Shown one piece after another: positions 1 through 10,404 of a DNA stretch of 64,000 bases. This DNA comes from Asparagopsis taxiformis (Eukaryota; Rhodophyta; Florideophyceae; Bonnemaisoniales; Bonnemaisoniaceae): positions 62,001 through 126,000 of the forward strand of contig JALQPE010000100.1 in NCBI GenBank assembly GCA_030407315.1. The letters run 5' to 3'. The notes below the pieces were generated by a model, which was not told the DNA's origin, did no database searches, and saw only the letters and a program-made list of their open reading frames with translations. The number at the start of each line of letters is the position of its first letter. The stretch's first letter is position 1. The position numbers and the translations under genes were made by a program.

Positions 1-709
1 TCGGCTCCGCTCCGTTGTGATATCCATATAACCAGTTGACATGCCAACTCCAGTGTCTGCGCAGGCACAACGTTCTTTATAGTCTAACAGAAACAAACGA
101 TGCACAAGTGCATCTCCCATCACAATGGCCTCGGGCGTCCACCGGCACGGCATGCCCGTGGCAACGGCGCATCGCGACACGCCACGCGCGCGAGAGCAGC
201 AGTGACGCATGAACCGAAAACGGGCTCTGCTATCGCAACAGATGCGCAGCAGGCGGCGGGGGCCGTGGGTGCGTCCACGAATGCGTCGTCGTACAGTACG
301 ACTGACACCACGCACGTGTGGTGGCTCCCATGGGCGCCTGTTGTCGGCGGTGAATATCGCTGTGACGTGGTGTTCTGTGTATCATACACACCGAAACGAA
401 ACGTGTCGTGAGGGAAGGGCCGCGCTCGTCGGTGTCGGGTGGAGGGAAAGCACCGGATCGGGAAAAAGTGGAGGACATGGCGCCACGCGACTGGCATAGT
501 GCGAGTCGCACCGTGTTTTTTCAAACAACATCCAAGAGCGTTGAACCAGCACCACAACTGGTCCACACGGGCCTGTTCCAACAGAGCGGTCCTCATTGCA
601 CAGCGTTCTCATACCGAAACCTGATTTCGTACAGTATCCCGACTATTCTCTGGTATCCCTATCCCCGCCCTTGCACCGACACGTCTTGGCGAGCACATGC
701 TGTTCAACA
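1..709. other. Left-edge spacer without a supported gene
   Basis: Several overlapping ORFs of up to 158 codons are open here on both strands. None has a recognisable domain, signal peptide or partner, and their overlap in GC-rich sequence suggests chance. The segment ends where homology to the second Sel1 locus begins, at about 710. Confidence 0.4.
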
Positions 710-1023
710 CAACTAGCCAGCCACTTCTGTCTAATCGCTCTCGCACAGAACATATCCATACTTCAGCTGAACATGGATCTCAAAGTTTCTCGGCTGTTTC
801 AAATCAACACGACACAACGTCTTCACCACTCTCTCAAACTTTCCCATCGCTCCATCGCCTATACCCCCCTCGTCCCGTCCTACACCCCGCTAGATAAACA
901 TGTAGCCCGTTGTCCACACATCTAAACTACACAAATTGCGTCACATCACCAACAACAACGTTTCAAATTGATTTAGTTTTACACTTCCAGAGCTCTGCTA
1001 TATTCATATTACTCAACATCACC

Positions 1024-1943
1024 TCACTCCTCCGTGCTAGTTTTCACTGATATCACCAACTCGGCAAGCTCCTTGACCACATCCACATCCCCCTCTAGAT
1101 TCCGCTCTGCACACCTGCGCAATAGTCTTTCAGCCCGACCTCTATCCGCTTCTACACCGCGCGCCCCGTACGCTAGAATTCTTCCAAGATACACCTCGGC
1201 ATACGGATTGTCATACTCATCCACAACTCGCTCATATAGTGCCACTGCACGGATTGCATCTTGTTCGAAACCATCACCACCCTTTGCCAGGAGGGATGCC
1301 AAATTCATCATTGCACGAGCATTACTTTCCTCCTCGATGGCTCGCTCGTATAGCTTGATGGCGCGACGGATGTCTCTACCCACCCCGGAGCCACGCTCCA
1401 GCATCTCTCCGAGCTCAACCATGGCCCGACAATTATCCCATTCATCGATGGCACGCTGCAACAATGCCGCTGCACGACATACATCCATCTCGACACCATG
1501 TCCGCCATCCTGCAGTATAGTTACCAGGTTGTACATTGCTTCACAATTTGCATCATCCTCGATCGCTTGCTCATATAACAATACGGCTCGCTGTAAATCT
1601 TGTTCAACTCCTTCAGTGTCAAACTGAAATAATCGTCCCAGTTCATACATTGCATCACTATCTTCTCCTTCTGCTATCGCTCTCTCAAATAGCGACATTG
1701 CACGGTCGATGTCTCTCGCAACACCATCCGCACCATTTTTCAATATCATTCCGAGGCAATACATCGCTCCGCAATGATTCCCTTCTTCTATCGCTCGCTC
1801 GTATAACGATACTGCACGACACACATCTTTCTCGACTCCATCTCCGCCTTCTTCTAGTACCATCGCCAGATTGTACACGGCGTGAACGTTCGCATCCTTC
1901 TCGATCGCTCGCTCATATAACGATACTGCTCGCTGTAAATCTG
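1024..1943 (-). CDS. C-terminal part of the giant Sel1 gene, after the frameshift
   Basis: This is the in-phase continuation of the Sel1 gene after the single-base lesion at about 1942. It encodes about seven more Sel1 repeats and a final segment ending VKTSTEE. The last repeats (for example GRDIRRAIKLYERAIEEE and RGRAERLLRRCAERN) differ from the homogenised array and probably represent the ancestral C-terminus, because the second copy at 17.3 kb has the same end. An internal Met at 1878 could start a separate 284-aa protein, but a gene tail is simpler. Confidence 0.7.
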
Positions 1944-4900
1944 TTCAACTCCTTCAGTATCATACTGGAACAACAATCCCAGATCATTCATTGCATCACT
2001 ATGTTCTCCTTCTGCTATCGCTCTCTCGAGTAGCGACATTGCACGGTCGATGTCTCTCGCGACACCATCCGCTCCATCTTTCAATATCATTCCGAGATTG
2101 TACATCGCTCCGCAATGATTCCCTTCTTCTATCGCTCGCTCGTATAATGATACCGCACGACACACATCTTTCTCGACTCCATCTCCGCCTTCTTCTAGTA
2201 CCATCGCCAGATTGTACACGGCGTGAACGTTCGCATCCTTCTCGATCGCTCGCTCATATAACGATACGGCTCGCTGTAAATCTTGTTCAACTCCTTCAGT
2301 ATCATACTGGAACAACAATCCCAGATCATTCATTGCATCACTATCTTCTCCTTCTGTTATCGCCCTCTCAAATAGCGACACTGCACGGTCGATGTCTCTC
2401 GCGACACAATCCGCACCATTTGTCAATATCATTCCAAGGCAATACATCGCTCCGCAATGATTCCCTTCTTCTATCGCTCGCTCGTATAACGATACTGCAC
2501 GACACACATCTTTCTCGACTCCATCTCCGCCTTCTCGTAGTACCATCGCCAGATTGTACATCGCATAAACGTTCGCATCCTTCTCGATCGCTCGCTCATA
2601 TAACGATACTGCTCGCTGTATATCTTCTTCAACTCCTTCAGCACCAAGCTCAAACAAAAATCCCAGTGTGTTCATTGCAGGACTAACTTCTCCTTCTGTT
2701 ATCGCCCTCTCAAATAGCGACACTGCACGGTCGATGTCTCTCCCGACACCTTCCGCACCATCTTGCAGTATCATTCCGAGATTGTACATCGCTCCGCAAT
2801 GATTCCCTTCTTCTATCGCTCGCTCGTATAACGATATTGCACGACACACATCTTTCTCGACTCCATCTCCGCCTTCTCGTAGTATCATCGCCAGATTACA
2901 CATCGCATAAACGTTTCCATCCTTCTCGATCGCTCGCTCATATAACGATACTGCTCGCTGTAAATCTTGTTCAACTCCTTCAGTATCATACTGGAACAAC
3001 CATCCCAGTGCGTTCATTGCATCACTATCTTCTCCTTCTGCTATCGCTCTCTCAAATAGCGACACTGTACGGTCGATGTCTCGCTCGACAACATCCGCAC
3101 CATCTTCTAGTATCATTCCGAGCCGATACATCGCTCCGCAATGATTCCCTTCTTCTATCGCTCGCTCGTATAACGCTGCCGCACGACACACATCTTTCTC
3201 GACTCCATCTCCCCCTTCTTCTAGTACCATCGCCAGATTACACATCGCATAAACGTTCGCATCCTTCTCGATCGCTCGCTCATACAACGATACTGCTCGC
3301 TGTAAATCTTGTTCAACTCCTTCAGTATCAACCTGGAATAACACTCCCAGTGAGTTCATTGCACGACTATCTTCTCCTTCTGTTATCGCTCTCTCGAGTA
3401 GCGACACTGCACGGTCGATGTCTCTCGCGACACCATCCGCTCCATCTTCCAATATCATTCCGAGGCAATACATCGCTTCGCAATGATTCCCTTGTTCTAT
3501 CGCTCGCTCGTATAACGATACCGCACGACACATATCCTTCTCGACTCCATCTCCCCCTTTTCGTAGTACCATCGCCAGATTGTACATCGCATAAACGTTC
3601 CCATCCTTCTCGATCGCTCGCTCATATAACAATACTGCTCGCTGTAAATCTTGTTCAACTCCTTCAGTATCATACTGGAACAACCATCCCAGTGCGTTCA
3701 TTGCATCACTATCTTCTCCTTCTGCTATCGCTCTCTCGAGTAGCGACACTGCACGGTCGATGTCTCTCCCGACACCTTCCGCACCATCTTTCAATATCAT
3801 TCCGAGATAGTACATCGCTTCGCAATGATTCCCTTCTTCTATCGCTCGCTCGTATAACGATACCGCACGACACACATCCTTCTCGACTCCATCTCCGCCT
3901 TCTCGTAGTATCTTCGCCAGATTACACATCGCATAAACGTTCGCATCCTTCTCGATCGCTCGCTCATACAACGATACTGCTCGCTGTAAATCTTCTTCAA
4001 CTCCTTCAGCACCAAGCTCAAACAAAAATCCCAGTGTGTTCATTGCAGGACTAACTTCTCCTTCTGTTATCGCCCTCTCAAATAGCGACACTGCACGGTC
4101 GATGTCTCTACCGACACCTTCCGCACCATCTTCCAATATCATTCCGAGATAGTACATCGCTTCGCAATGATTCCCTTCTTCTATCGCTCGCTCGTATAAC
4201 GATACCGCACGACACACATCCTTCTCGACTCCATCTCCGCCTTCTCGTAGTATCTTCGCCAGATTACACATCGCATAAACGTTCGCATCCTTCTCGATCG
4301 CTCGCTCATACAACGATACTGCTCGCTGTAAATCTTGTTCAACTCCTTCAGTATCATACTGGAACAACCATCCCAGTGCGTTCATTGCATCACTATCTTC
4401 TCCTTCTGCTATCGCTCTCTCGAGTAGCGACACTGCACGGTCGATGTCTCTCGCGACACCTTCCGCACCATCTTCTAGTATCATTCCGAGCCAATACATC
4501 GCTTCGCAAACATTCCCTTCTTCTATCGCTCGCTCGTATAACGATACCGCACGACACACATCTTTCTCGACTCCATCTCCCCCTTCTTCTAGTACCATCG
4601 CCAGATTGTACATCGCATAAACGTTCCCATCCTTCTCGATCGCTCGCTCATACAACGATACTGCTCGCTGTAAATCTTGTTCAACTCCTTCAGTATCATA
4701 CTGCAACAACAATCCAAGTGAGTTCATTGCATCACTATCTTCTCCTTCTGTTATCGCTCTCTCAAATAGCGACACTGCACGGTCGATGTCTCTCCCGACA
4801 CCTTCCGCACCATCTTGCAGTATCATTCCGAGATAGTACATCGCTCCGCAATGATTCCCTTCTTCTATCGCTCGCTCGTACAACGATACCGCACGACACA

Positions 4901-6720
4901 CATCCTTCTCGACTCCATCTCCCCCTTCTCGTAGTATCATCGCCAGATTACACATCGCATAAACGTTCGCATCCTTCTCGATCGCTCGCTCATACAACGA
5001 TACTGCTCGCTGTAAATCTTGTTCAACTCCTTCAGTATCATACTGGAACAACACTCCCAGTGAGTTCATTGCACGACTATCTTCTCCTTCTGCTATCGCT
5101 CTCTCGAGTAGCGACACTGCACGGTCGATGTCTCTCCCGACACAATCCGCACCATCTTCCAATATCATTCCGAGGCAATACATCGCTTCGCAATGATTCC
5201 CTTGTTCTATCGCTCGCTCGTATAACGATACCGCACGACACACATCTTTCTCAACTCCATCTCCGCCTTCTCGTAGTATCTTCGCCAGATTACACATCGC
5301 ATAAACGTTCGCATCCTTCTCGATCGCTCGCTCATATAACGATACTGCTCGCTGTAAATCTTGTTCAACTCCTTCAGTATCAAACTGGAACAACAATCCC
5401 AGTGCGTTCATTGCACGACTATCTTCTCCTTCTGTTATCGCCCTCTCAAATAGCGACATTGCACGGTCGATGTCTCTCTCAACACCATCCGCTCCATCTT
5501 CTAGTATCATTCCGAGCCAATACATCGCTTCGCAAACATTCCCTTCTTCTATCGCTCGCTCGTATAACGCTGCCGCACGACACACATCCTTCTCGACTCC
5601 ATCTCCCCCTTCTCGTAGTATCTTCGCCAGATTACACATCGCATAAACGTTCGCATCCTTCTCGATCGCTTGCTCATATAATGATACTGCTTGCTGTAAA
5701 TCTTGTTCAACTCCTTCAGCATCAGAATGGAACAACACTCCCAGTGAGTTCATTGCACGACTATCTTCTCCTTCTGCTATCGCTCTCTCGAGTAGCGACA
5801 CTGCACGGTCGATGTCTCTCCCGACACAATCCGCACCATCTTCCAATATCATTCCGAGCCAATACATCGCTTCGCAATGATTCCCTTGTTCTATCGCTCG
5901 CTCGTATAACGATACCGCACGACACACATCTTTCTCAACTCCATCTCCGCCTTCTCGTAGTATCTTCGCCAGATTACACATCGCATAAACGTTCCCATCC
6001 TTCTCGATCGCTCGCTCATATAACGATACTGCTCGCTGTAAATCTTGTTCAACTCCTTCAGTATCAAACTGCAACAACAATCCAAGTGAGTTCATTGCAT
6101 CACTATCTTCTCCTTCTGTTATCGCTCTCTCAAATAGCGACACTGCACGGTCGATGTCTCTCTCAACACCATCCGCACCATCTCGCAATATCATTCCGAG
6201 ATTGTACATCGCTTCGCAATCATTCCCTTCTTCTATCGCTCGTTCGTATAACGGTACTGCACGGCATACATCCTTCTCGACACCTTCACCGCCATCCCGT
6301 AGTATCATCGCCAGATTGTACATCGCATAAACGTTCGCATCCTTCTTGATCGCTCGCTCATATAACGATACTGCTCGCTGTAAATCTTGTTCAACTCCTT
6401 CAGTATCAAACTGGAACAACAATCCCAGTGCGTTCATTGCACGACTATCTTCTCCTTCTGTTATCGCTCTCTCAAATAGCGACACTGCACGGTCGATGTC
6501 TCTCTCAACACCATCCGCACCATCTCGCAATACCAATCCGAGATAGTACATCGCTTCGCAATCATTCCCTTCTTCTATCGCTCGCTCGTATAACCCTACC
6601 GCACGACATACATCTTGCTCGACCCCTCTTGTATCTTCTTCTAGCATCCATCCAAGATGCACCATGGCCCCCACATGATTCCCCTCCCTGATAGCTCTCT
6701 CCAGTAATGCTACTCCACGA
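1590..6720 (-). repeat. 342-bp higher-order tandem repeat, 15 units
   Basis: A fixed landmark, tcttgttcaactcctt or a one- or two-base variant, occurs at 1598, 1940, 2281 and then every 342 bp to 6385. This gives fifteen units. Each unit encodes three Sel1 repeats of 39, 38 and 37 residues. The units share most bases and differ by scattered substitutions, many of them shared between non-neighbouring units (for example cagcaccaagctc at 2640 and 4009). That pattern suggests unequal exchange or gene conversion. The spacing shows no indel across 12 periods apart from the missing base at 1942. Confidence 0.9.
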
Positions 6721-7013
6721 TATACATCCATCTCCACTTCATCTCCACAATCACACTCACCTAATAGTCGCCCAAGCTCAAACATCGCACCGCAGTTCCC
6801 ATTCTCTTCTACAGCCCTCTCCAGAAACGCTATCGCTCGTCCCCTGTCTCTATCCACTCCATCCGCCCCACGCCCCAATATCCTCCCCAGTCTGTGCATC
6901 GCATCATAGTTCTCCTCCTCCGCAACGCACCGCTCGTACAGTTCTACTGCACCCGCAACATCTTTCGCAACACCACCGCTCCCCTCTTCAAGCGCTCTCG
7001 CAGCACTGTACAT
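1854..7013 (-). CDS. Giant Sel1-repeat (TPR-like) protein, frameshifted near 3' end
   Basis: The protein is a continuous array of Sel1-type repeats, which are alpha-helical TPR-like scaffolds that bind protein partners. Motifs such as GVEKDVCRAVSLYERAIEEG recur every 37-39 residues. Three consecutive Sel1 repeats form a 114-residue super-unit, tandemly copied. The first ATG is at 7013, and an in-frame TAG lies just upstream. No signal peptide or membrane segment is visible, so a cytosolic or nuclear place is likely. The array is very regular from 6385 back to 2281, exactly 12 periods of 342 bp. At about 1942 one T is missing compared with every sister unit (tctgttcaa instead of tcttgttcaa), so the frame leaves the array and stops at 1854. 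One added base would give an open frame of 1,996 codons to 1024. The gap may be a true mutation or an assembly error in a repeat. Confidence 0.85.
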   Translation of the reverse strand: MYSAARALEEGSGGVAKDVAGAVELYERCVAEEENYDAMHRLGRILGRGADGVDRDRGRAIAFLERAVEENGNCGAMFELGRLLGECDCGDEVEMDVYRGVALLERAIREGNHVGAMVHLGWMLEEDTRGVEQDVCRAVGLYERAIEEGNDCEAMYYLGLVLRDGADGVERDIDRAVSLFERAITEGEDSRAMNALGLLFQFDTEGVEQDLQRAVSLYERAIKKDANVYAMYNLAMILRDGGEGVEKDVCRAVPLYERAIEEGNDCEAMYNLGMILRDGADGVERDIDRAVSLFERAITEGEDSDAMNSLGLLLQFDTEGVEQDLQRAVSLYERAIEKDGNVYAMCNLAKILREGGDGVEKDVCRAVSLYERAIEQGNHCEAMYWLGMILEDGADCVGRDIDRAVSLLERAIAEGEDSRAMNSLGVLFHSDAEGVEQDLQQAVSLYEQAIEKDANVYAMCNLAKILREGGDGVEKDVCRAAALYERAIEEGNVCEAMYWLGMILEDGADGVERDIDRAMSLFERAITEGEDSRAMNALGLLFQFDTEGVEQDLQRAVSLYERAIEKDANVYAMCNLAKILREGGDGVEKDVCRAVSLYERAIEQGNHCEAMYCLGMILEDGADCVGRDIDRAVSLLERAIAEGEDSRAMNSLGVLFQYDTEGVEQDLQRAVSLYERAIEKDANVYAMCNLAMILREGGDGVEKDVCRAVSLYERAIEEGNHCGAMYYLGMILQDGAEGVGRDIDRAVSLFERAITEGEDSDAMNSLGLLLQYDTEGVEQDLQRAVSLYERAIEKDGNVYAMYNLAMVLEEGGDGVEKDVCRAVSLYERAIEEGNVCEAMYWLGMILEDGAEGVARDIDRAVSLLERAIAEGEDSDAMNALGWLFQYDTEGVEQDLQRAVSLYERAIEKDANVYAMCNLAKILREGGDGVEKDVCRAVSLYERAIEEGNHCEAMYYLGMILEDGAEGVGRDIDRAVSLFERAITEGEVSPAMNTLGFLFELGAEGVEEDLQRAVSLYERAIEKDANVYAMCNLAKILREGGDGVEKDVCRAVSLYERAIEEGNHCEAMYYLGMILKDGAEGVGRDIDRAVSLLERAIAEGEDSDAMNALGWLFQYDTEGVEQDLQRAVLLYERAIEKDGNVYAMYNLAMVLRKGGDGVEKDMCRAVSLYERAIEQGNHCEAMYCLGMILEDGADGVARDIDRAVSLLERAITEGEDSRAMNSLGVLFQVDTEGVEQDLQRAVSLYERAIEKDANVYAMCNLAMVLEEGGDGVEKDVCRAAALYERAIEEGNHCGAMYRLGMILEDGADVVERDIDRTVSLFERAIAEGEDSDAMNALGWLFQYDTEGVEQDLQRAVSLYERAIEKDGNVYAMCNLAMILREGGDGVEKDVCRAISLYERAIEEGNHCGAMYNLGMILQDGAEGVGRDIDRAVSLFERAITEGEVSPAMNTLGFLFELGAEGVEEDIQRAVSLYERAIEKDANVYAMYNLAMVLREGGDGVEKDVCRAVSLYERAIEEGNHCGAMYCLGMILTNGADCVARDIDRAVSLFERAITEGEDSDAMNDLGLLFQYDTEGVEQDLQRAVSLYERAIEKDANVHAVYNLAMVLEEGGDGVEKDVCRAVSLYERAIEEGNHCGAMYNLGMILKDGADGVARDIDRAMSLLERAIAEGEHSDAMNDLGLLFQYDTEGVEQIYSEQYRYMSERSRRMRTFTPCTIWRWY

Positions 7014-7020
7014 GCTTCTG

Positions 7021-7889
7021 TGCACCAGACTAAACGAAACGGATTTAACAAACTATCGCACGGAACGGGAAGTAGTGACGCTCGGGACACCTTCCGGTCT
7101 ATATGCGAGGCCGTCGTGAAACGCGGCGCGGCATATTGCAGCGCAGCGCAGCGCAGACGCGATTGTCCACGTCGACCTTGATGGAGCGTGCACGTGCATA
7201 GGCATAGGCATAGGCATGGGCACTTGCATGCGCGTGGACATGGCCATGCGTGCAGATGGACGATAATTGAGGGTGCATCGCATCACAGTTCCATCCTCCC
7301 CAATGCACAACGAATGCGTGCTTCATTCTACAGCTGTACATCTATAGTGCGACCACCACCTGTACACAGTTGGAGGTGTGTCATACCCCAAGTGCGGATT
7401 CAAATGATGTGATTGCATGTCATCAAGCAACAGACATGGACAATTGAACGGAAGAGATACGACGCGTTGGTCGCGACAGCGATTTGTGTCGACGAGGCGC
7501 GCTTCATGATCTGTGAATGGTCATCGACATACGGCTAGGAAGCTGTGCGCCGCAATCGCTGTGCCACATTGAACTAAACTGAACCAGTTTACAGTAGTAG
7601 GCCTCACCATTACAGTATATCTATCCATTGTATCGCTCGCCATTGGCACGTGTCCGACCTGGACAGCTGTGGTGTAGAATAAATCCAGCAGAGACAGGTA
7701 TGGAATCGAAAGAGCGGGTGTGAAGAGATCCGAGTTCCTTGGCTGTTTATTGAAGGAGTGGAGCGACGGCGAACGACTAAGTACTGGATAGGTGCAGTAA
7801 GTGGCTGTAAGTATAGAGTTATTTGTCAAGCAGCGAAGTGGCCACGGTGCGTAAAAGAAAAGTTACTTGTCAGTCGCCGCGCGCCGTGG
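7021..7889. other. Upstream flank of Sel1 gene
   Basis: This flank is shared with the second Sel1 locus (18526-19175) up to about 7720. It contains a short hexamer run (aggcat repeats at about 7196-7222). A plus-strand stretch of about 35 codons at 7459-7560 stays open in the second copy (18927-19058), but here it has a TAG. I see no supported gene. Confidence 0.4.
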
Positions 7890-8700
7890 GCGGAGTAAAG
7901 GTAGTTCGAGAGTGAATTGAGTCGGTTTCAGCGCCTTCGTTAAGAGATCAGCGGGATTGTCAGTAGAGGAGATACGCTGCGGTGCAATGAGCCCTTTTTG
8001 TACTTGCTCTTTGAGCCAGTGGTACTTGATGTCGATATGGCGCGCCTTGGGTGTCGGGTAAGAGGCTTTGGCGGTGACATTTGCGGCGGCGTTGTCGATG
8101 TACAGGGGAATTGGTGCGCGGGCAAGGTCGCGGGTCTCATAAAAGAAGTTGGAACCGCTTACATTTGTTGGGTCGAGTGGAACGTCGCGACATATTCAGC
8201 CGCGTGAGTCGATGGCGACACTGTGCGTTGACGTTTTGACTGCCACGCGACAGGAGACCCATTATAGAAAACTAGGCTGCCTGTTGTCGAACGACGGGTG
8301 TCAGGGCATGCAGCGTGGTCCGAGTCTGAGAATGCCATAAGGGAGTGGTAGAAATGGCGATTATATGTTACGCCAGTGTTGGGCGAGCCGCGGAGGTGTC
8401 GCAGGACGCGCAATGCAGCCAGCCAATGATAAGTGGTAGGGTTGTGAGAATAGCGGCCCAGTATGCCTACTATGAATGAGATGTCTGGGCGTGTACAGTC
8501 AGCGAGATATCACAGGGATCTGATGAGGCCTGTATAGTCGTATTTACATGTGTTGAGTGGTTTGGATTTCCAGTCAGTCGTGGAGAGAAGCTCAGAGGCA
8601 ATCGGGGAGGGGGATGGCTTTGTGTAGTGCACTGGATTGGTCGATTCGACAATTGGCAGCCTTGGCTGTAAGCCGAATCGGCGGGCCACCGCGAGATGTT
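7890..8700 (-). mobile_element. Ty1/copia retrotransposon remnant (end of RT, RNase H)
   Basis: On the minus strand, broken frames together spell the C-terminal part of a copia polyprotein. The order is YLADCTRPDISFIVG (thumb region, TRPDI motif), HWLAALRVLRHLRG, the RNase H stretch FSDSDHAACPDTRRSTTG with VAWQSKRQRTVSPSTHAAEY, then LYIDNAAANV, RHIDIKYHWLKEQV and STDNPADLLTKAL. These are the standard landmarks of copia RNase H in the correct order. A stop lies before YLADC at about 8510, and a frameshift at about 8155 splits the RNase H part, so the copy is dead. I could not delimit an LTR. Upstream of about 8700 the polyprotein can no longer be followed. Confidence 0.85.
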
Positions 8701-9615
8701 CGAGCCCTCCTGTCGCGATTGTCAGGCTCGGCTAGAGTGTGGTAGAGCAGAGACGAATCGCCTGCCTTAGTGTGGGTTGTAAGGCCACACAGACGATCCG
8801 TCTAGAATCCTGTGGGACCTTAGCCCTTAGCCCTTTTAGATAGATTGTACCTCCAAGGAGGGTTCGTAGATAGGGATAAGGCTTAGAACTCACGAGTGAG
8901 AGCGCCGATTCCACTAGGCGGATGCCTCGTGCGATCCTGGTAGCCCGAGAGCGGTGTCGGGTGGATCGATCCCTCGGAGCCCGGACACCTGTCTCCCAAC
9001 CCGGTAGCGGGTGGTAGAGCGGGGTCCGGGAGGGCTGGATCTAAACTACCGGAGGGATCTATCGGCTGTAGCCGTCCTCAACCCACTCAAGGGTTAACTA
9101 GGCACTTAGCGCGATGGATCCCCACGGGGAATTGTGGTCGCCTCCACGCGTACCTGTTCACACAGCGTATTCCACAACTGTGATACCGCCGGCGGCTGCA
9201 GTCGAGACCGATTGAGAAGCACACAGGCGTTGGCTCGGTTGACCGGCTGGGGGGCCGAACCAACATCGCTCCCAGTCGGTAGCCTTGTACTGGTGGGCGG
9301 AAGGCCACTTCCGGTCGCCTGGCGGTGTTGAAAGAAGCGGGAAGGTGGTCCACTACCGTGGAGAAGAAATGCCGTAGGGGAATCCACGTGCACTCCCGCC
9401 GGAGGAGGCTCGCGGTGGGCAATTGGGGACGAAGGCGAGCGGTCCCCAATAGGAGATAGAAACGGAGCGGCTGATATCCTGTGAATGAATTGCCGCCGCC
9501 GTTTAGTTGTAAGTTAAACGACCACGGTCGAATGATTTGGAACCGAAACGATCTGCCTTTATTGTGCCTTAGTGGTCAGTCCATTGACCTTAAATGGTCA
9601 ACGAGACTGCCGGGA

Positions 9616-9644
9616 CCGGACCAGGACCAATGGTCCTGGTCCGG
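9616..9644. repeat. Perfect 14-bp inverted repeat (hairpin)
   Basis: ccggaccaggacca at 9616-9629 is followed after one base by its exact reverse complement at 9631-9644. The preceding bases also hold ggtca/tgacc inversions. It could form a stable hairpin. Helitron 3' ends carry such palindromes, but no CTRR terminus follows within about 15 bases on either strand. Confidence 0.8.
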
Positions 9645-10340
9645 CGTCCAATAGACCTTTTGGGGTGTTTATGCGGCCCAGAGGCCTTACAGAGTAGGCT
9701 GCTATGCTGCTACGTGTAAACTAATAGAAACGGCCGGGTATATCGTACACGTGCGCCACTGTAATGGACGGATCGGCCCTCACGTACACCTGTGCAACTA
9801 AGCGCGCTTAACGAATACACTTTGCAATTACGCGGGAGGATCCAGCGCAAGCCATCGGGACCGGTGCCAATGAAAGGCGGCACGCGCCCATTCCCCCTTG
9901 GGCGACAATTACTCTGCCACGCCACCGCTGCGAGCGGGTTGGCGACGCGGCTCTGCGCGGCTGATTATTTGCAGAATAACCATTCACGCTCGCGAGCGTC
10001 ATCTGCACACGACCCTTCTCTTGCGTCCTTTCTGTCCTCCTGAGAGGCATCCCTTCACGACCCTTCACTGCATCATACGGGACAAGTCCCACACCCTGTT
10101 TCCGACAACCTGGCGACAATCAAGTGGTTTCACCATTTTTTGTGATTTCGGTGTCGGATGATCATACATACATTACACATACACAATTACAGTACACGTA
10201 TAGATTAGTATTTAAGCTCGACGACGAAGCCATCACAAGGACAATAAACACGTGAGCACGGTTCGACGCAGTGAATCGACTCAACTCATGACATTACCTG
10301 AAACTCGCACCGCAACAAAAATAAAGTTAAGTTAGTAAAG

Positions 10341-10404
10341 CTGTCACGCAGTCGCGGAGGGTGCATTTTGGACGGTGTGAACACCCACCGCTGCAGCGTG
10401 ACAG
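10341..10404. repeat. Imperfect 23-bp stem, 18-nt loop
   Basis: The arm at 10341-10363 (starting ctgtcacgc) pairs with 10382-10404 (ending gcgtgacag) in about 19 of 23 positions, leaving an 18-nt loop. It sits in AT-rich sequence upstream of the recombinase element. It may be an element terminus, a small folded RNA or a MITE remnant; the sequence does not decide. Confidence 0.65.

Larger units (their letters stand above)
710..7720. repeat. Segmental duplication, copy 1 (Sel1 locus)
   Basis: The sequence from about 710 to about 7720 is collinear with 17021 to about 19175. The 3' flank (about 310 bp), the Sel1 gene ends and the 5' flank (about 700 bp) all match closely by eye. The left breakpoint is sharp, because both copies start to agree at a shared actagccagcc. 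The copies differ mainly in the Sel1 array, which has fifteen 342-bp units here and one in copy 2. The right end is fuzzy because of divergence and because copia-derived sequence begins at about 7.9 kb. Confidence 0.85.

Noticed and set aside
1991..6349. Long plus-strand ORFs (231, 405 and 657 codons) opposite the Sel1 array
   Set aside because: They are Leu/Ser/His-rich mirror frames that repeat with the 342-bp period. The minus strand carries the recognisable Sel1 motif, so these are shadows of a stop-poor repeat.
9087..9449. 120-codon minus ORF in the GC-rich spacer
   Set aside because: It has no domain, overlaps a 95-codon frame on the same strand and shows no promoter. It is more likely repeat DNA.
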